Assembly: GCF_000169095.1 (NCBI RefSeq)
Contig: NZ_AAVU01000012.1
Span: 62,001-126,000 of the forward strand
Direction: 5' to 3'
Source: Lyngbya sp. PCC 8106
GTDB lineage: Bacteria; Cyanobacteriota; Cyanobacteriia; Cyanobacteriales; Microcoleaceae
DNA length: 64,000 nt
Shown: positions 1-8,382 of the stretch, piece after piece
Numbering within the stretch: the first letter of the stretch is position 1
Layout: each line of letters opens with the position of its first letter
Notes under the pieces: generated by a model
What the model was told of the DNA's origin: nothing
Databases searched by the model: none
The model's input: only the letters and a program-made list of their open reading frames with translations
Translations under genes and position numbers: made by a program

Positions 1-4
1 GTTT

Positions 5-84
5 AGGGGTTAGGAGTTAGGGTTTAGGTTGTAGGGGAATTAAGCTTCCCCAACTCCTAATTCCCAACTCCCAATTCCTGACTC
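5..84. repeat. Imperfect inverted repeat between nifD and (off-window) nifK
   Basis: G-rich runs of the type GGGGTTAGGAGTT on the left are answered by AACTCCTAATTCCC on the right. The block lies directly after the nifD stop codon on the minus strand. It could fold as a hairpin in the nifD-nifK intercistronic RNA, which can tune relative expression or stability. The nifK assignment for the next gene leftward is inference from conserved nifHDK order. Confidence 0.5.
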
Positions 85-1527
85 TTATTTCTTCCAGGGA
101 GCGCCAATTAAGCCCCAGGTCGGACTTTTCAGTGCTAAGTCCATGTCACGGGCGAAGATTGCAAACCCGTCATAACCGTGGTAGGGACCAGAGTAATCCC
201 AAGAGTGCATTTGACGGAAGGGTAAGCCCATTTTCTGGAATACATACTTCTCTTTGACTCCAGCCGCAACCAAATCAGGCTTGAGACCTTCAGCAAACTT
301 CTCGAACTCATATCCCGTTACGTCATCATAGATAACTGTTGAATCTTTGACGTATTCGGCTGTCCGCTTGTAGTCGTCGTTGTGGCCAAATTCATAGCCA
401 GTACCGACGATTTCCATTCCCAAATCGACAAAAGCGGGAACAACGTGGCGAGGACGTAGACCACCAACCATCAGCATCACTTTTTCACCTTCGAGCTTCG
501 GACGATATTTAGCAATTACATCGTCAGCTTGCTTTTGGTATTTGGCGATAACGCGCTCTGCACCTTCTTTGATTTTGTCATCGAACAGTGCTGCGATCGC
601 TCGTAAAGATTCAGCGATTTTGGTCGGGCCGAAGAAGTTGTATTCAAACCAGGGAATACCATACTTCTCTTCCATGTGACGGCTGATGTAGTTCATCGAC
701 CGATAGCAGTGGATGAGGTTCAGTTTGACTTTGGGAGTCATCTTCATCTCATGGAGAGTACCATCTCCAGACCACTGAGCTACAATCCGTAATCCCATTT
801 CTTCGAGCAGGATACGGCTTGCCCAGGCATCTCCACCGATGTTGTAGTCTCCGATGATGGCTACATCATAGTCTGTGGATTCAAAGTCTGAGTCTTTGTT
901 TTCTTCGTCGGCTTGGGGGAATACCCAGTCACGAATGATGTCGTTAGCGATGTGGTGTCCTAAGGACTGGGAAACACCCCGGAAGCCTTCGCAACGAACG
1001 GGAGCAACAGTTTTACCTGTTTTTTTGGTTGCCGCGCGTGCAACACTTTCAATGTCGTCTCCGATTAGACCAACCGGACATTCTGATTGAATACTGACAC
1101 CGCCGTTAAGGGGGAACAGTTCTTCGATTTCGTCGATGATTTTGCCGAGTTTTTTGTCACCACCGAACACGATGTCGCGTTCTTGGAAGTCGGAGGTGAA
1201 GTTCATCGTTCCGAAGGTATCAACTCCGGTTGTACCGATGTAGTAGTTGCGACGACCTGACCAGGAATAATAACCGCAACCGACAGGACCATGAGAGATG
1301 TGAACCATGTCCTTAATCGGACCCCAAACCACCCCTTTAGAACCTGCATAAGCACAACCACGAGCGGTCATTACACCGGGAAGTGATTTGACGTTGGATT
1401 TTACTCCGCAGTCTGTCTTGCCCTCTTCCTGGACGTTCAGATGCTTTTCCCGTTTTTTCTTGGCTTTTTCGGGGTAAGCTTCTAGAACGTCCTGAATTAA
1501 CTGTTTGTTATCCTCTACAGTTGACAT
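85..1527 (-). CDS. nifD: Nitrogenase molybdenum-iron protein alpha chain NifD
   Basis: Alpha subunit of dinitrogenase; with NifK it holds the P-cluster and FeMo-cofactor where N2 is reduced to ammonia. The 480-aa product has the usual family length. P-cluster cysteines are visible at about residues 58 (RGCAYAG) and 84 (GPVGCGYYSW) and in SECPVGLIGDD. The FeMoco-binding cysteine region (LIHCYRSMNY) and the C-terminal MHSWDYSGPYHGYDG motif with its cofactor-binding His are present. The ORF opens further upstream to 1599, but the start at 1527 (MSTVEDNK) follows an AGAGGAA ribosome-binding site and gives family length. It lies 127 bp after nifH on the same strand, so it is probably co-transcribed as nifHDK. 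Confidence 0.98.
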   Translation of the reverse strand: MSTVEDNKQLIQDVLEAYPEKAKKKREKHLNVQEEGKTDCGVKSNVKSLPGVMTARGCAYAGSKGVVWGPIKDMVHISHGPVGCGYYSWSGRRNYYIGTTGVDTFGTMNFTSDFQERDIVFGGDKKLGKIIDEIEELFPLNGGVSIQSECPVGLIGDDIESVARAATKKTGKTVAPVRCEGFRGVSQSLGHHIANDIIRDWVFPQADEENKDSDFESTDYDVAIIGDYNIGGDAWASRILLEEMGLRIVAQWSGDGTLHEMKMTPKVKLNLIHCYRSMNYISRHMEEKYGIPWFEYNFFGPTKIAESLRAIAALFDDKIKEGAERVIAKYQKQADDVIAKYRPKLEGEKVMLMVGGLRPRHVVPAFVDLGMEIVGTGYEFGHNDDYKRTAEYVKDSTVIYDDVTGYEFEKFAEGLKPDLVAAGVKEKYVFQKMGLPFRQMHSWDYSGPYHGYDGFAIFARDMDLALKSPTWGLIGAPWKK

Positions 1528-1654
1528 GGTGTTCCTCTGTTGTTGGTGATTAGCGATTGTTGAGCGCCGTGTGCGGGCGGGGGAGTTAACCGTTAACAAA
1601 TTGGATTAAATCTGAAATCTTGTTAACGATCAACTCACGTAGCGGGCGGGTTGA

Positions 1655-2557
1655 CTAGGCTTTCTTGACGTTAGTTGCTTTGAGAAGCTCTTGCTCTTTT
1701 TCGTCAGCTTCTCGTACTTTCGCGTACTCTTCTTCAGAACCCAACAGACCGTAGTTGATTAACAGTTCTTCGAGGGTGTCGTTGTCAATCGGTGTCGGGA
1801 TAGTCAGCTTGGTGTTTTCTTCGATCTTCTTGGCTAGTGTGCGATATTCTGCCGATTGTTCGTGGTCGGGAGAATATTGGATACAAGTCATCCGGCGTAA
1901 TTCAGCTTCTTGTACCTGCTTGGAGCGAGGAACGAAGTGAATCATTTGAGTGTTTAACCGTTCTGCTAATTCTTCAATCAAGTTAACTTCACGGTTAACG
2001 TTACGGCTGTTACAGATTAAGCCGCCTAAGCGAACTCCACCTGTATGAGCATATTTCAGAACGCCTCGTGCGATGTTGTTCGCGGCATACATCGCCATCA
2101 TTTCTCCAGAAGTTACGATGTAGATTTCTTGTGCTTTTCCTTCACGGATAGGCATTGCGAAACCACCGCAAACAACGTCACCTAGTACGTCATAGGATAC
2201 GAAGTCTAAATCTTCGTAAGCGCCTTCTTCTTCTAAGAAGTTGATGGAGGTGATAATACCACGACCTGCACATCCAACACCGGGTTCAGGACCACCAGAT
2301 TCTACGCACTTGATGCCTTCAAATCCTTCGAGCAGTACATCATCGAGTTCTAGATCTTCAACTGAACCCCGTTCTGCGGCCAACGATAGAACTGTAACCT
2401 GAGCTTTACAGTTGAGGATCAAACGAGTGGAGTCAGCTTTCGGGTCACAACCAACAATCATGATGCGATTGCCGTTTTGTGCCATTCCAGCCAGGGTGTT
2501 TTGAGAAGTGGTGGATTTACCGATACCGCCTTTACCGTAAAATGCAATTTGTCGCAT
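1655..2557 (-). CDS. nifH: Nitrogenase iron protein (dinitrogenase reductase) NifH
   Basis: Homodimeric ATP-dependent electron donor to NifDK; also needed for FeMoco maturation. The 300-aa sequence begins with the P-loop GKGGIGKS at residues 8-15, has the conserved DPKADSTR stretch, the two 4Fe-4S ligands at C96 (GVGCAGRG) and C130 (DVVCGGF), and the arginine R99 that is the ADP-ribosylation site in organisms with DraT. The Switch regions and the GEMMAMYAANNI segment are intact. The next gene upstream is nifU, 671 bp away, which leaves room for a nifH promoter of its own. Nothing is broken or unusual. Confidence 0.99.
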   Translation of the reverse strand: MRQIAFYGKGGIGKSTTSQNTLAGMAQNGNRIMIVGCDPKADSTRLILNCKAQVTVLSLAAERGSVEDLELDDVLLEGFEGIKCVESGGPEPGVGCAGRGIITSINFLEEEGAYEDLDFVSYDVLGDVVCGGFAMPIREGKAQEIYIVTSGEMMAMYAANNIARGVLKYAHTGGVRLGGLICNSRNVNREVNLIEELAERLNTQMIHFVPRSKQVQEAELRRMTCIQYSPDHEQSAEYRTLAKKIEENTKLTIPTPIDNDTLEELLINYGLLGSEEEYAKVREADEKEQELLKATNVKKA

Positions 2558-3228
2558 GGTGTTTCTCGCTTTAACTCGACTTAAGTTTGACAGTTGAAAA
2601 CCAAATAAACTGGGAAATTCTGTAATCGTTGAAACATTAACCTGATTTGAAATCAGTCATGTCCATTGATTCAAAGTTTCATCCGGGTTTATTTTGTTTT
2701 GACAGGTAGACTTCAGAACACAATTCTTTCAGAACCGATCCGAGAGTTCTCGTTCATCTATTAGGAATATTATTCCAATAAAAATTCGGTTTCTGTTAGA
2801 AATGAGACAAAATCTTTTGAGAGATATGTGCGTTTTTACACGCGGTCTTGAGTTGAGTAATCGGTTGAAGACCGATTAGGGGGTTGAAAGGGGGAGTCTG
2901 GCTATGACGTGAGGATTGAGTGGGGAATTTATGAATTTCTATGAACTTCAAGAAACTGCATTCCTTACGAAATCCTTAAGCTTAACCGAGACTCACAATC
3001 AACATCAAACCCCTGGCTGAGAAAGCGACGCTTCGGGCGGCGATCGCTCTCGTCTTTCATTTTTAGGAAGTAGATACATGGTGAATAATTAGGAATGAGA
3101 GGTTTTGAGGAAGTCTTAAGTTAAAGTTAAATTTATTCAACTTAACTTCTCAATTAGAAAATCAAATCTATTAGAGAAAGTCTTAAGTTAAAGTTAAATT
3201 TCTTTAACTGAAAACCTCAATTGAGGGG
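2558..3228. promoter_or_regulatory. nifU-nifH intergenic region, likely nifH promoter and leader
   Basis: This 671-bp stretch has no credible gene. It holds the leader of nifH (minus strand), a short perfect hairpin (AATCGGT at 2859-2865 and ACCGATT at 2871-2877), a HIP1 octamer near 3042, and a 24-bp direct repeat plus a palindrome close to the nifU stop (listed separately). I could not find a convincing NtcA box (GTA-N8-TAC). That nifH has its own promoter here is inference from the gap size and from other cyanobacterial nif clusters. Confidence 0.5.
3111..3226. repeat. 24-bp direct repeat and palindrome downstream of nifU
   Basis: AAGTCTTAAGTTAAAGTTAA plus four more bases occurs at 3111-3134 and again, identical, at 3178-3201 (period 67 bp). 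Each copy can partly pair with a nearby TTAACTT or TTTAACT tract. A 12-bp perfect palindrome CCTCAATTGAGG lies at 3215-3226, two bases from the nifU stop on the minus strand. The position fits a nifU terminator or RNA-processing element. Confidence 0.6.
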
Positions 3229-4131
3229 TCAAACTGCTTCAACAATGAGATCGGGTGACACTGTGGCGCGTAATGTGCCTTCGATCGCAATTTTGAGGGT
3301 TTCTGTACTGCTGGCACAACTGCTACAAGCACCTTGCAGAATTACCTTAACGCGATCACCTTCAACATCAAACAGTTCGACATTACCGCCATCCTTGGCT
3401 AAAACCGGTTTGATTTGTTCAGTTAACACCTGCTGAATCAGCGTAATCTTTTGCAGATTGGTGAGAACCTTCGGTGGAGCCAAAGTCGCTGTGGCTGTCG
3501 CTGAAGCCGTTTGAGCAGCAGGGGCCGATGTAATTCCAGTCAGTCTCGCTTCGGAAACTTCAATCAAAATATCATCGATATCCGTCAGACAAGACCCACA
3601 GCCACCGCCAGCTTTGACGTAGTTGGTCACTTGTTCGGCCGTTTCGAGATCATTTTCAAGAATAATCCGCCGAATCCGAGGCTCACTAATTCCAAAACAA
3701 GAACAAATCAGACGACCTTCATCTTCTTCGTGAACTTCAATCGGAATCCCTTTGTAGGTATGAATAGCCGCTTCTAACGCTTCCTGTCCCATCACAGAAC
3801 AGTGCATTTTTTCTTCCGGCAACCCACCCAAGTAGTCTGCGATTTGGCGATTGGTCAATTGCATCGCGTCTTCAACCTTCTTACCAATCAGTAATTCAGT
3901 TAAAGCCTCAGAAGAAGCAATCGCACTAGCGCAACCAAAGGTTTGAAAGCGAGCATCCTTAATGATTTGTGTTGCTTCGTCAATTTTGAGGTGAAGACGG
4001 AGAGCATCCCCGCAGGCAATACTACCCACTTCTCCAGTAACAACCTTTTCGCCTTCTTCAGTATCAGTAATGGTTCCCTGATTGTGAGGATTTTGGAAAT
4101 ATTCCATTACTTTGTCGGTGTAGTCCCACAT
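3229..4131 (-). CDS. nifU: Fe-S cluster scaffold protein NifU
   Basis: Assembles Fe-S clusters from NifS-derived sulfur and passes them to nitrogenase proteins. All three domains are present in 300 aa: the IscU-like N-terminus (C40, C67 in FGCASA and the MHCSVMG cysteine), the central 2Fe-2S BFD-like domain (ICSCFG then GGGCGSC), and the C-terminal NFU domain with CSSC in QGACSSCAS. An Ala/Thr-rich linker (about residues 200-220) joins the last two. It sits between nifS (135 bp upstream) and nifH, the conserved cyanobacterial order nifB-(fdxN)-nifS-nifU-nifH. Confidence 0.98.
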   Translation of the reverse strand: MWDYTDKVMEYFQNPHNQGTITDTEEGEKVVTGEVGSIACGDALRLHLKIDEATQIIKDARFQTFGCASAIASSEALTELLIGKKVEDAMQLTNRQIADYLGGLPEEKMHCSVMGQEALEAAIHTYKGIPIEVHEEDEGRLICSCFGISEPRIRRIILENDLETAEQVTNYVKAGGGCGSCLTDIDDILIEVSEARLTGITSAPAAQTASATATATLAPPKVLTNLQKITLIQQVLTEQIKPVLAKDGGNVELFDVEGDRVKVILQGACSSCASSTETLKIAIEGTLRATVSPDLIVEAV

Positions 4132-4266
4132 GGCAACCTCTTTTACAGTTATTAGTTATGCAGTGATCAGTAACCAGTGTTTACAGTTATCAGTGATCCA
4201 GTCACCCGTTTTTCCAGTTTATGAATATTCCGGGTTTCCTGTTCCCTGTAATCTGTAACAAGTTCT
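4132..4266. repeat. CAGTTATCAGTGATCAGT-type repeat in the nifS-nifU gap
   Basis: The gap contains several degenerate copies of a CAGT(T/G)ATCAGT-like unit (near 4146-4200). Related words recur between fdxB and cysK (14205-14290). Such degenerate intergenic repeats are common in filamentous cyanobacteria; here they may form local hairpins in the nifSU transcript. No gene is supported. Confidence 0.5.
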
Positions 4267-5469
4267 CTAATGAGCGAGTACAGCCTTTTCTTGCTCTTGC
4301 AACCATTCAGCATCATCACTATTAAAAGGAGACATCGCTCGCAGACGTTCAACGACTTGTGGCATCACCTCTAACACCCGGTCTATTTCAGCAACAGTTG
4401 TGTAGCGAGAGAGTGAAAAGCGAATTGATCCGTGGAGGACACTATAAGGAAGTCCTAATGCTCGCAAAACGTGAGATGGTTCTAGAGAACCCGAAGTGCA
4501 AGCCGAACCGGAGGAGGCACAGATGCCAAATTGGTTCAGTGATAAGAGTATCGCTTCTCCCTCGATATACTTGAAGCCAATATTAGTGGTATTGGGTAGG
4601 CGTTTGGTCGAATGACCGTTGACAACCGTATTCGGAATCGCGCTGAGGATACCTTGTTCTAAGCGATCGCGGAGGCGTTTTTCAGTCTCAACTTCCAGTA
4701 AGTGCTGTTGAGCCAGTTCAGCCGCCTTGCCTAAAGCAACAATCCCGGCAACATTCTCGGTACCGCCACGACGACCCCGTTCTTGATGTCCGCCAATCAT
4801 AAACGGACGGAATCTAACTCCTCGACGAACATAGAGCGCGCCAATCCCTTTCGGTGCATGGATTTTGTGACCCGATAAGGTCAGCATATCGATCGTGCTA
4901 GTCTTCATATCCAGGGGAACTTTGCCCACGGCTTGGACTGCATCGACATGGAATAGAGCGCCTTTTTCTTTAACGATCTGTCCAATTTCCTCGATGGGGA
5001 AAATCACGCCGGTTTCGTTGTTGGCATACATAACGCTGACTAGAGCGGTATTACCTGTGAGGGCGGCTTCGAGTTCGTGTAAGTCGAGTAAACCTTTATC
5101 GTCAACGGAAAGATAAGTGACGGTATAACCTTCTTTTTCTAACCGCTTGCACAAGTTTAGGACTGCGGGATGCTCAACGACAGTAGTGATGATGTGCCGT
5201 TTGTTGGGTTGAGCGGAAAGTGCGGCGCGAATCGCTGCATTATCTCCTTCGGTGCCACAACTGGTAAAGACAATTTCAGAAGCCTCTGCACCTAAAAGGG
5301 ATGCAACTTGTTCTCGGCCTTGTTTAACAGCTTGTCCTACTTTTCCTCCGAAGCTGTGCATACTAGAGGGATTTCCGAAGTAGGTGGTCAGGTAAGGTAA
5401 CATAGCCTCGATGACCGCTTGATCGACTCCAGTTGTGGCGTTATTGTCAAGATAAATACAGTCTTTCAT
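4267..5469 (-). CDS. nifS: Cysteine desulfurase NifS
   Basis: PLP enzyme converting cysteine to alanine and an enzyme persulfide, the sulfur source for nitrogenase clusters on NifU. The 400-aa product starts MKDCIYLDNNATT. It shows the PLP-lysine motif SGHKIHAPKG and the mobile active-site loop SSGSACTSG carrying the catalytic cysteine, and ends near the usual NifS length. Directly upstream is a 277-bp gap after nifB where fdxN would be expected. Cysteine supply is likely helped by nifP and cysK in the same locus. Confidence 0.98.
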   Translation of the reverse strand: MKDCIYLDNNATTGVDQAVIEAMLPYLTTYFGNPSSMHSFGGKVGQAVKQGREQVASLLGAEASEIVFTSCGTEGDNAAIRAALSAQPNKRHIITTVVEHPAVLNLCKRLEKEGYTVTYLSVDDKGLLDLHELEAALTGNTALVSVMYANNETGVIFPIEEIGQIVKEKGALFHVDAVQAVGKVPLDMKTSTIDMLTLSGHKIHAPKGIGALYVRRGVRFRPFMIGGHQERGRRGGTENVAGIVALGKAAELAQQHLLEVETEKRLRDRLEQGILSAIPNTVVNGHSTKRLPNTTNIGFKYIEGEAILLSLNQFGICASSGSACTSGSLEPSHVLRALGLPYSVLHGSIRFSLSRYTTVAEIDRVLEVMPQVVERLRAMSPFNSDDAEWLQEQEKAVLAH

Positions 5470-5528
5470 TGCCCTCTCCGTGGTGACAGTTAGCCGTAAT
5501 TTCTCATCTCGTAATCAGTTGCCGTTCG

Positions 5529-5726
5529 TTATCGGTGAGTCTGGGTCACATCTGTCTCAATGGTGTTTGTTGTGACGGTGACTACATCTGGAGTGAATGG
5601 GGTTGAAGTTGATTGAGTAAGTTCAACTTCGTGATCACGAGACGTTGCGGCGTGATTTAGTGAAATGATTGAAGATTCGGGATGGAGAGAGCCAACAAGA
5701 GAGTTGGGTATTTTTTTCGAGTTCAC
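5529..5726 (-). CDS. Doubtful 65-aa Ser/Thr-rich ORF between nifB and nifS
   Basis: A GTG-started frame 20 bp after the nifB stop with a GGAG very close to the start (perhaps too close for good initiation). The product is rich in Thr, Ser, Val and Asn, has no cysteine, no hydrophobic span and no motif I recognise. It occupies the slot of fdxN (2x4Fe-4S ferredoxin) in other cyanobacteria but cannot be a ferredoxin. It may be a real small protein, degenerate DNA, or chance. Confidence 0.25.
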   Translation of the reverse strand: MNSKKIPNSLVGSLHPESSIISLNHAATSRDHEVELTQSTSTPFTPDVVTVTTNTIETDVTQTHR

Positions 5727-5746
5727 TTCTCCAGTCCCTTCAGTGA

Positions 5747-7207
5747 TCAGTTATTTTCTGTTTCTGTTTTTTGGATGTACTGCTCGTAGAAATCTAGAGC
5801 CAGTTTATCGATAGTGTCGTAACCTTCAAAGACTTCAATTCCAGCGGTCTCTAACTCTTTTTTCGGACAATCACCAATCTTGGAAACTAATACACCTTTA
5901 CAGTCGGTGATAGTTTTAATGATATTGTCTAGCGTTGCCTCTTCACCGTATCCACCTTGACAAAAATGATCAATTTTACGGTGTCCAACGAAAGAGACTT
6001 CTGAACCATCAACTTCGTAGATTTGGAACTCTTTGGCATGGCCGAAGTGTTGGTTGACTAACCCACTACCTTTTGTGGCAACAGCTACCAAAATCTTAGG
6101 CTGATCTTTAGTCGGTTGCGGCTTGGCGGGTTGTTGTGCCTTGGCTGCGGCGAGTTGTTCACGGAAGGTTTCAATTCCGGCGTGAACTTCCTGACGTTGT
6201 TCAAAATCGTATTCCTGGGGCATTTCCATGAATTTATCTTTTGTAAATTCTTGGCTGCGATCTTCTCCCAAGAGTCCGACTGCATCTGCGCGACATTGAC
6301 GACAGTGACGCATCAACTTCAAACCATCTGAACAGTTATCTTGCAGTGCTTTGAGTTCTTTAGGTGTGGGTCCGCGTTGTCCGGTTAAGCCGTAGTGAGT
6401 GCCATGTTCAGGGGCGGAAATCAGGGGCATAATGTTGTGGAGGAATGCGCCTTTTGACCGAACCACTTCATGGACTTCTTGTAAGTGTTCGTCATTGACT
6501 CCCGGAATCATTACGGAGTTGACTTTGCAGAGGATGTCTGCTTCTCTGAGGGCGTCTAATCCTTCCATTTGACGCTCGTGAAGGATTTTTACGCCTTCAA
6601 TTCCGCGATAGCGACGACGACCATAGTGAACCCAAGGATAGATCATTTCGCCGATCTTGGGGTCTACCATGTTGATGGTAATGGTGACGTGATCGATATT
6701 TAAGGCTTTGATGCGATCAATGTAATCGGGAAGCATCAATCCGTTGGTGGACAAGCACAGTTTGATATCGGGTGCTTTGTCTGCAATCAGTTCAAAGGTA
6801 CGGAAGGTTTTTTCGGGGTTGGCTAAGGGATCGCCAGGGCCAGCAATTCCCAATACCGTCATTTGAGGTATTTTACCCGCAACCACTAAGACTTTGTGCG
6901 CCGCTTCTTCTGGGGAGAGGAGTTCGCTAACAACTCCGGGGCGACTTTCGTTTGCACAGTCATATTTGCGGTTACAGTAGTTGCACTGGATGTTACAAGC
7001 GGGCGCAACGGCGACGTGCATCCGGGCGTAGTGATGATGCGCTTGTTCACTGTAACAGGGGTGCTTCTCAATACGCTCTAATAGTTTCTCGTCAGTGACT
7101 TTCTGAGTAGAAGAATCACAGCCACAGTTTCCTGATTTTTTGTCGGAAACTGGAGAAGGATTAGCGGTCTGAGTTTCGAGTGTCAGATTGCCTTTAGGAT
7201 GTAACAT
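5747..7207 (-). CDS. nifB: FeMo-cofactor biosynthesis radical SAM protein NifB
   Basis: Makes NifB-co, the Fe8S9C core of FeMoco, from Fe-S units and SAM. The radical SAM cysteines CxxxCxxC are in ACNIQCNYCNRKYDC; the GPGDPLANP motif for SAM binding follows. The C-terminal 110 aa are a NifX/NafY-like cofactor-binding domain (VATKGSGLVNQHFGHAKEF). I start it at 7207 (MLHPKGNLT, 486 aa); the 33 extra codons up to 7306 do not look like the family. It is first of the leftward nif genes and divergent from nifP, so its promoter should lie in 7208-8382. Confidence 0.97.
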   Translation of the reverse strand: MLHPKGNLTLETQTANPSPVSDKKSGNCGCDSSTQKVTDEKLLERIEKHPCYSEQAHHHYARMHVAVAPACNIQCNYCNRKYDCANESRPGVVSELLSPEEAAHKVLVVAGKIPQMTVLGIAGPGDPLANPEKTFRTFELIADKAPDIKLCLSTNGLMLPDYIDRIKALNIDHVTITINMVDPKIGEMIYPWVHYGRRRYRGIEGVKILHERQMEGLDALREADILCKVNSVMIPGVNDEHLQEVHEVVRSKGAFLHNIMPLISAPEHGTHYGLTGQRGPTPKELKALQDNCSDGLKLMRHCRQCRADAVGLLGEDRSQEFTKDKFMEMPQEYDFEQRQEVHAGIETFREQLAAAKAQQPAKPQPTKDQPKILVAVATKGSGLVNQHFGHAKEFQIYEVDGSEVSFVGHRKIDHFCQGGYGEEATLDNIIKTITDCKGVLVSKIGDCPKKELETAGIEVFEGYDTIDKLALDFYEQYIQKTETENN

Positions 7208-8382
7208 TGAATTCCGTAAATAAGTGAGAAGGTTTTTGAGATAAAAAGAACGGAGGAATCGAAATATTGTTAGATGGGTGAATCTCGAACCGGGTTGAGA
7301 AGCCACTGCGAGTTACTCATCAAAGTATTTTTCGGATTCTGTATCCGTATTCTGTATCTGTTTCTTTGGAATTCATCATTTTGCATGATGAGGACAAGTC
7401 ATTCTTTCCTAAGTTGGAGAGAAATAACGGAACAAGAAACGAGGAAAGAATTAATAACCCTTCAGTTGCAATTTGCGTCTGAGTGGGTGATTTATTTTTC
7501 CGAATGGTCTTCACTTGAGGTTTCCGGACTCATCCCGCGCTGTGGGCAATTCCATTTCCTAACTCCGAATTAGGTTTTACTCGTTTTTCAGCGTTAGCAA
7601 CTTTATACCATCCCCCTGCAAATGCGCTTGAAGTTAGGCATCCGGTTCAGGTTTATTGGATTAGTTAAAGATGTACTCATCTTCTCAAACCTAGAGAGAG
7701 TCGGGGTTAAATTTTTTTTGTCGGGTGGGGTTCTAGTCTTTTTTAGGTTGGGTTCTAGTCTTTTTCACTCTAGTGCAGGGTATTTTTGTACTCACCCTCT
7801 ATGCTTTTATTCATCAGGATTTGATGCGATTATTTCCTGTAAATATACCCCGGTTTATTTTGTACTCATTCCCCTAAAAAAAACTGGAGTCAGCCTCTCA
7901 AGCTCCCCCAGTGCTGTCACGGAATTCAATTCTGTATCTAAGTTAACATTTTTTTAATTAGGGGGTTTGATATATGTGTCTATGCCCTCAAAATATTACC
8001 GCTTAAAACACTGGAAAGCTAGACCTATCAACGACTTCATCTGTAAGTATATCTTAAATATTTGAGTTCACCTTTGATCGGGTCAAAACTTACCCTCAAA
8101 ATACCCTTCAAACACTGATTTAGTATATACTTAAGGGTGAGGCTGAAAATACTCGTTCCCCTACCCATAAATACCCAAACCCCTCTGCAAAAATATCAGT
8201 CCCCCGCCCCAAAAAGAAATTTTTAGAGAGTTAAAAGCCCGATGTATTCTTCCTTTCAAGAATCTGAGTACACCTTTAACTAATCAAATAAATCTAACTG
8301 GCTTAGTGCATACTGGTAGAGAGTGAGCCACTTGGTATAAGCAGTAGAAACGAGACCTGTTCTAATTGACTCACGGAATCTG
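7208..8382. promoter_or_regulatory. Divergent nifB/nifP control region
   Basis: A 1175-bp gene-free interval between two divergent nif genes. It is AT-rich with many T-tracts and contains repeated short motifs (next entry) spread over 600 bp. In Leptolyngbya boryana the nifB and nifP promoters are the known targets of the low-oxygen nif activator CnfR (established for that organism). Here a similar role is inference. A plus-strand frame at 7622-7957 exists but its product is Phe/Ser-rich and unconvincing, so I treat the stretch as non-coding. Confidence 0.65.
7672..8272. promoter_or_regulatory. TGTACTCA motif array (candidate nif operator sites)
   Basis: TGTACTCA occurs exactly at 7672-7679, 7787-7794 and 7861-7868, and inverted (TGAGTACA) at 8265-8272; a near copy TGAGTTCA is at 8063-8070. 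A longer relative, TACTCATTCCCCTA (7863-7876), recurs with one mismatch at 8150-8163. CTCACCCT (7791-7798) is mirrored by AGGGTGAG (8134-8141). The last inverted copy is about 110 bp before the nifP start. The clustering is seen directly; binding by CnfR or another regulator is inference. Confidence 0.5.

Noticed and set aside
2558..3228. NtcA box upstream of nifH
   Set aside because: No GTA-N8-TAC seen; a GTG-N8-CAC near 2828 is too far from consensus.
4167..4352. 61-codon minus-strand frame at the nifS end
   Set aside because: Overlaps the nifS C-terminus in another frame and the CAGTTATCAGT repeats.
7622..7957. 111-codon plus-strand frame in the nifB/nifP interval
   Set aside because: Phe/Ser/Leu-rich low-complexity product from T-tracts, no ribosome-binding site, no family; it overlaps the regulatory motif array.
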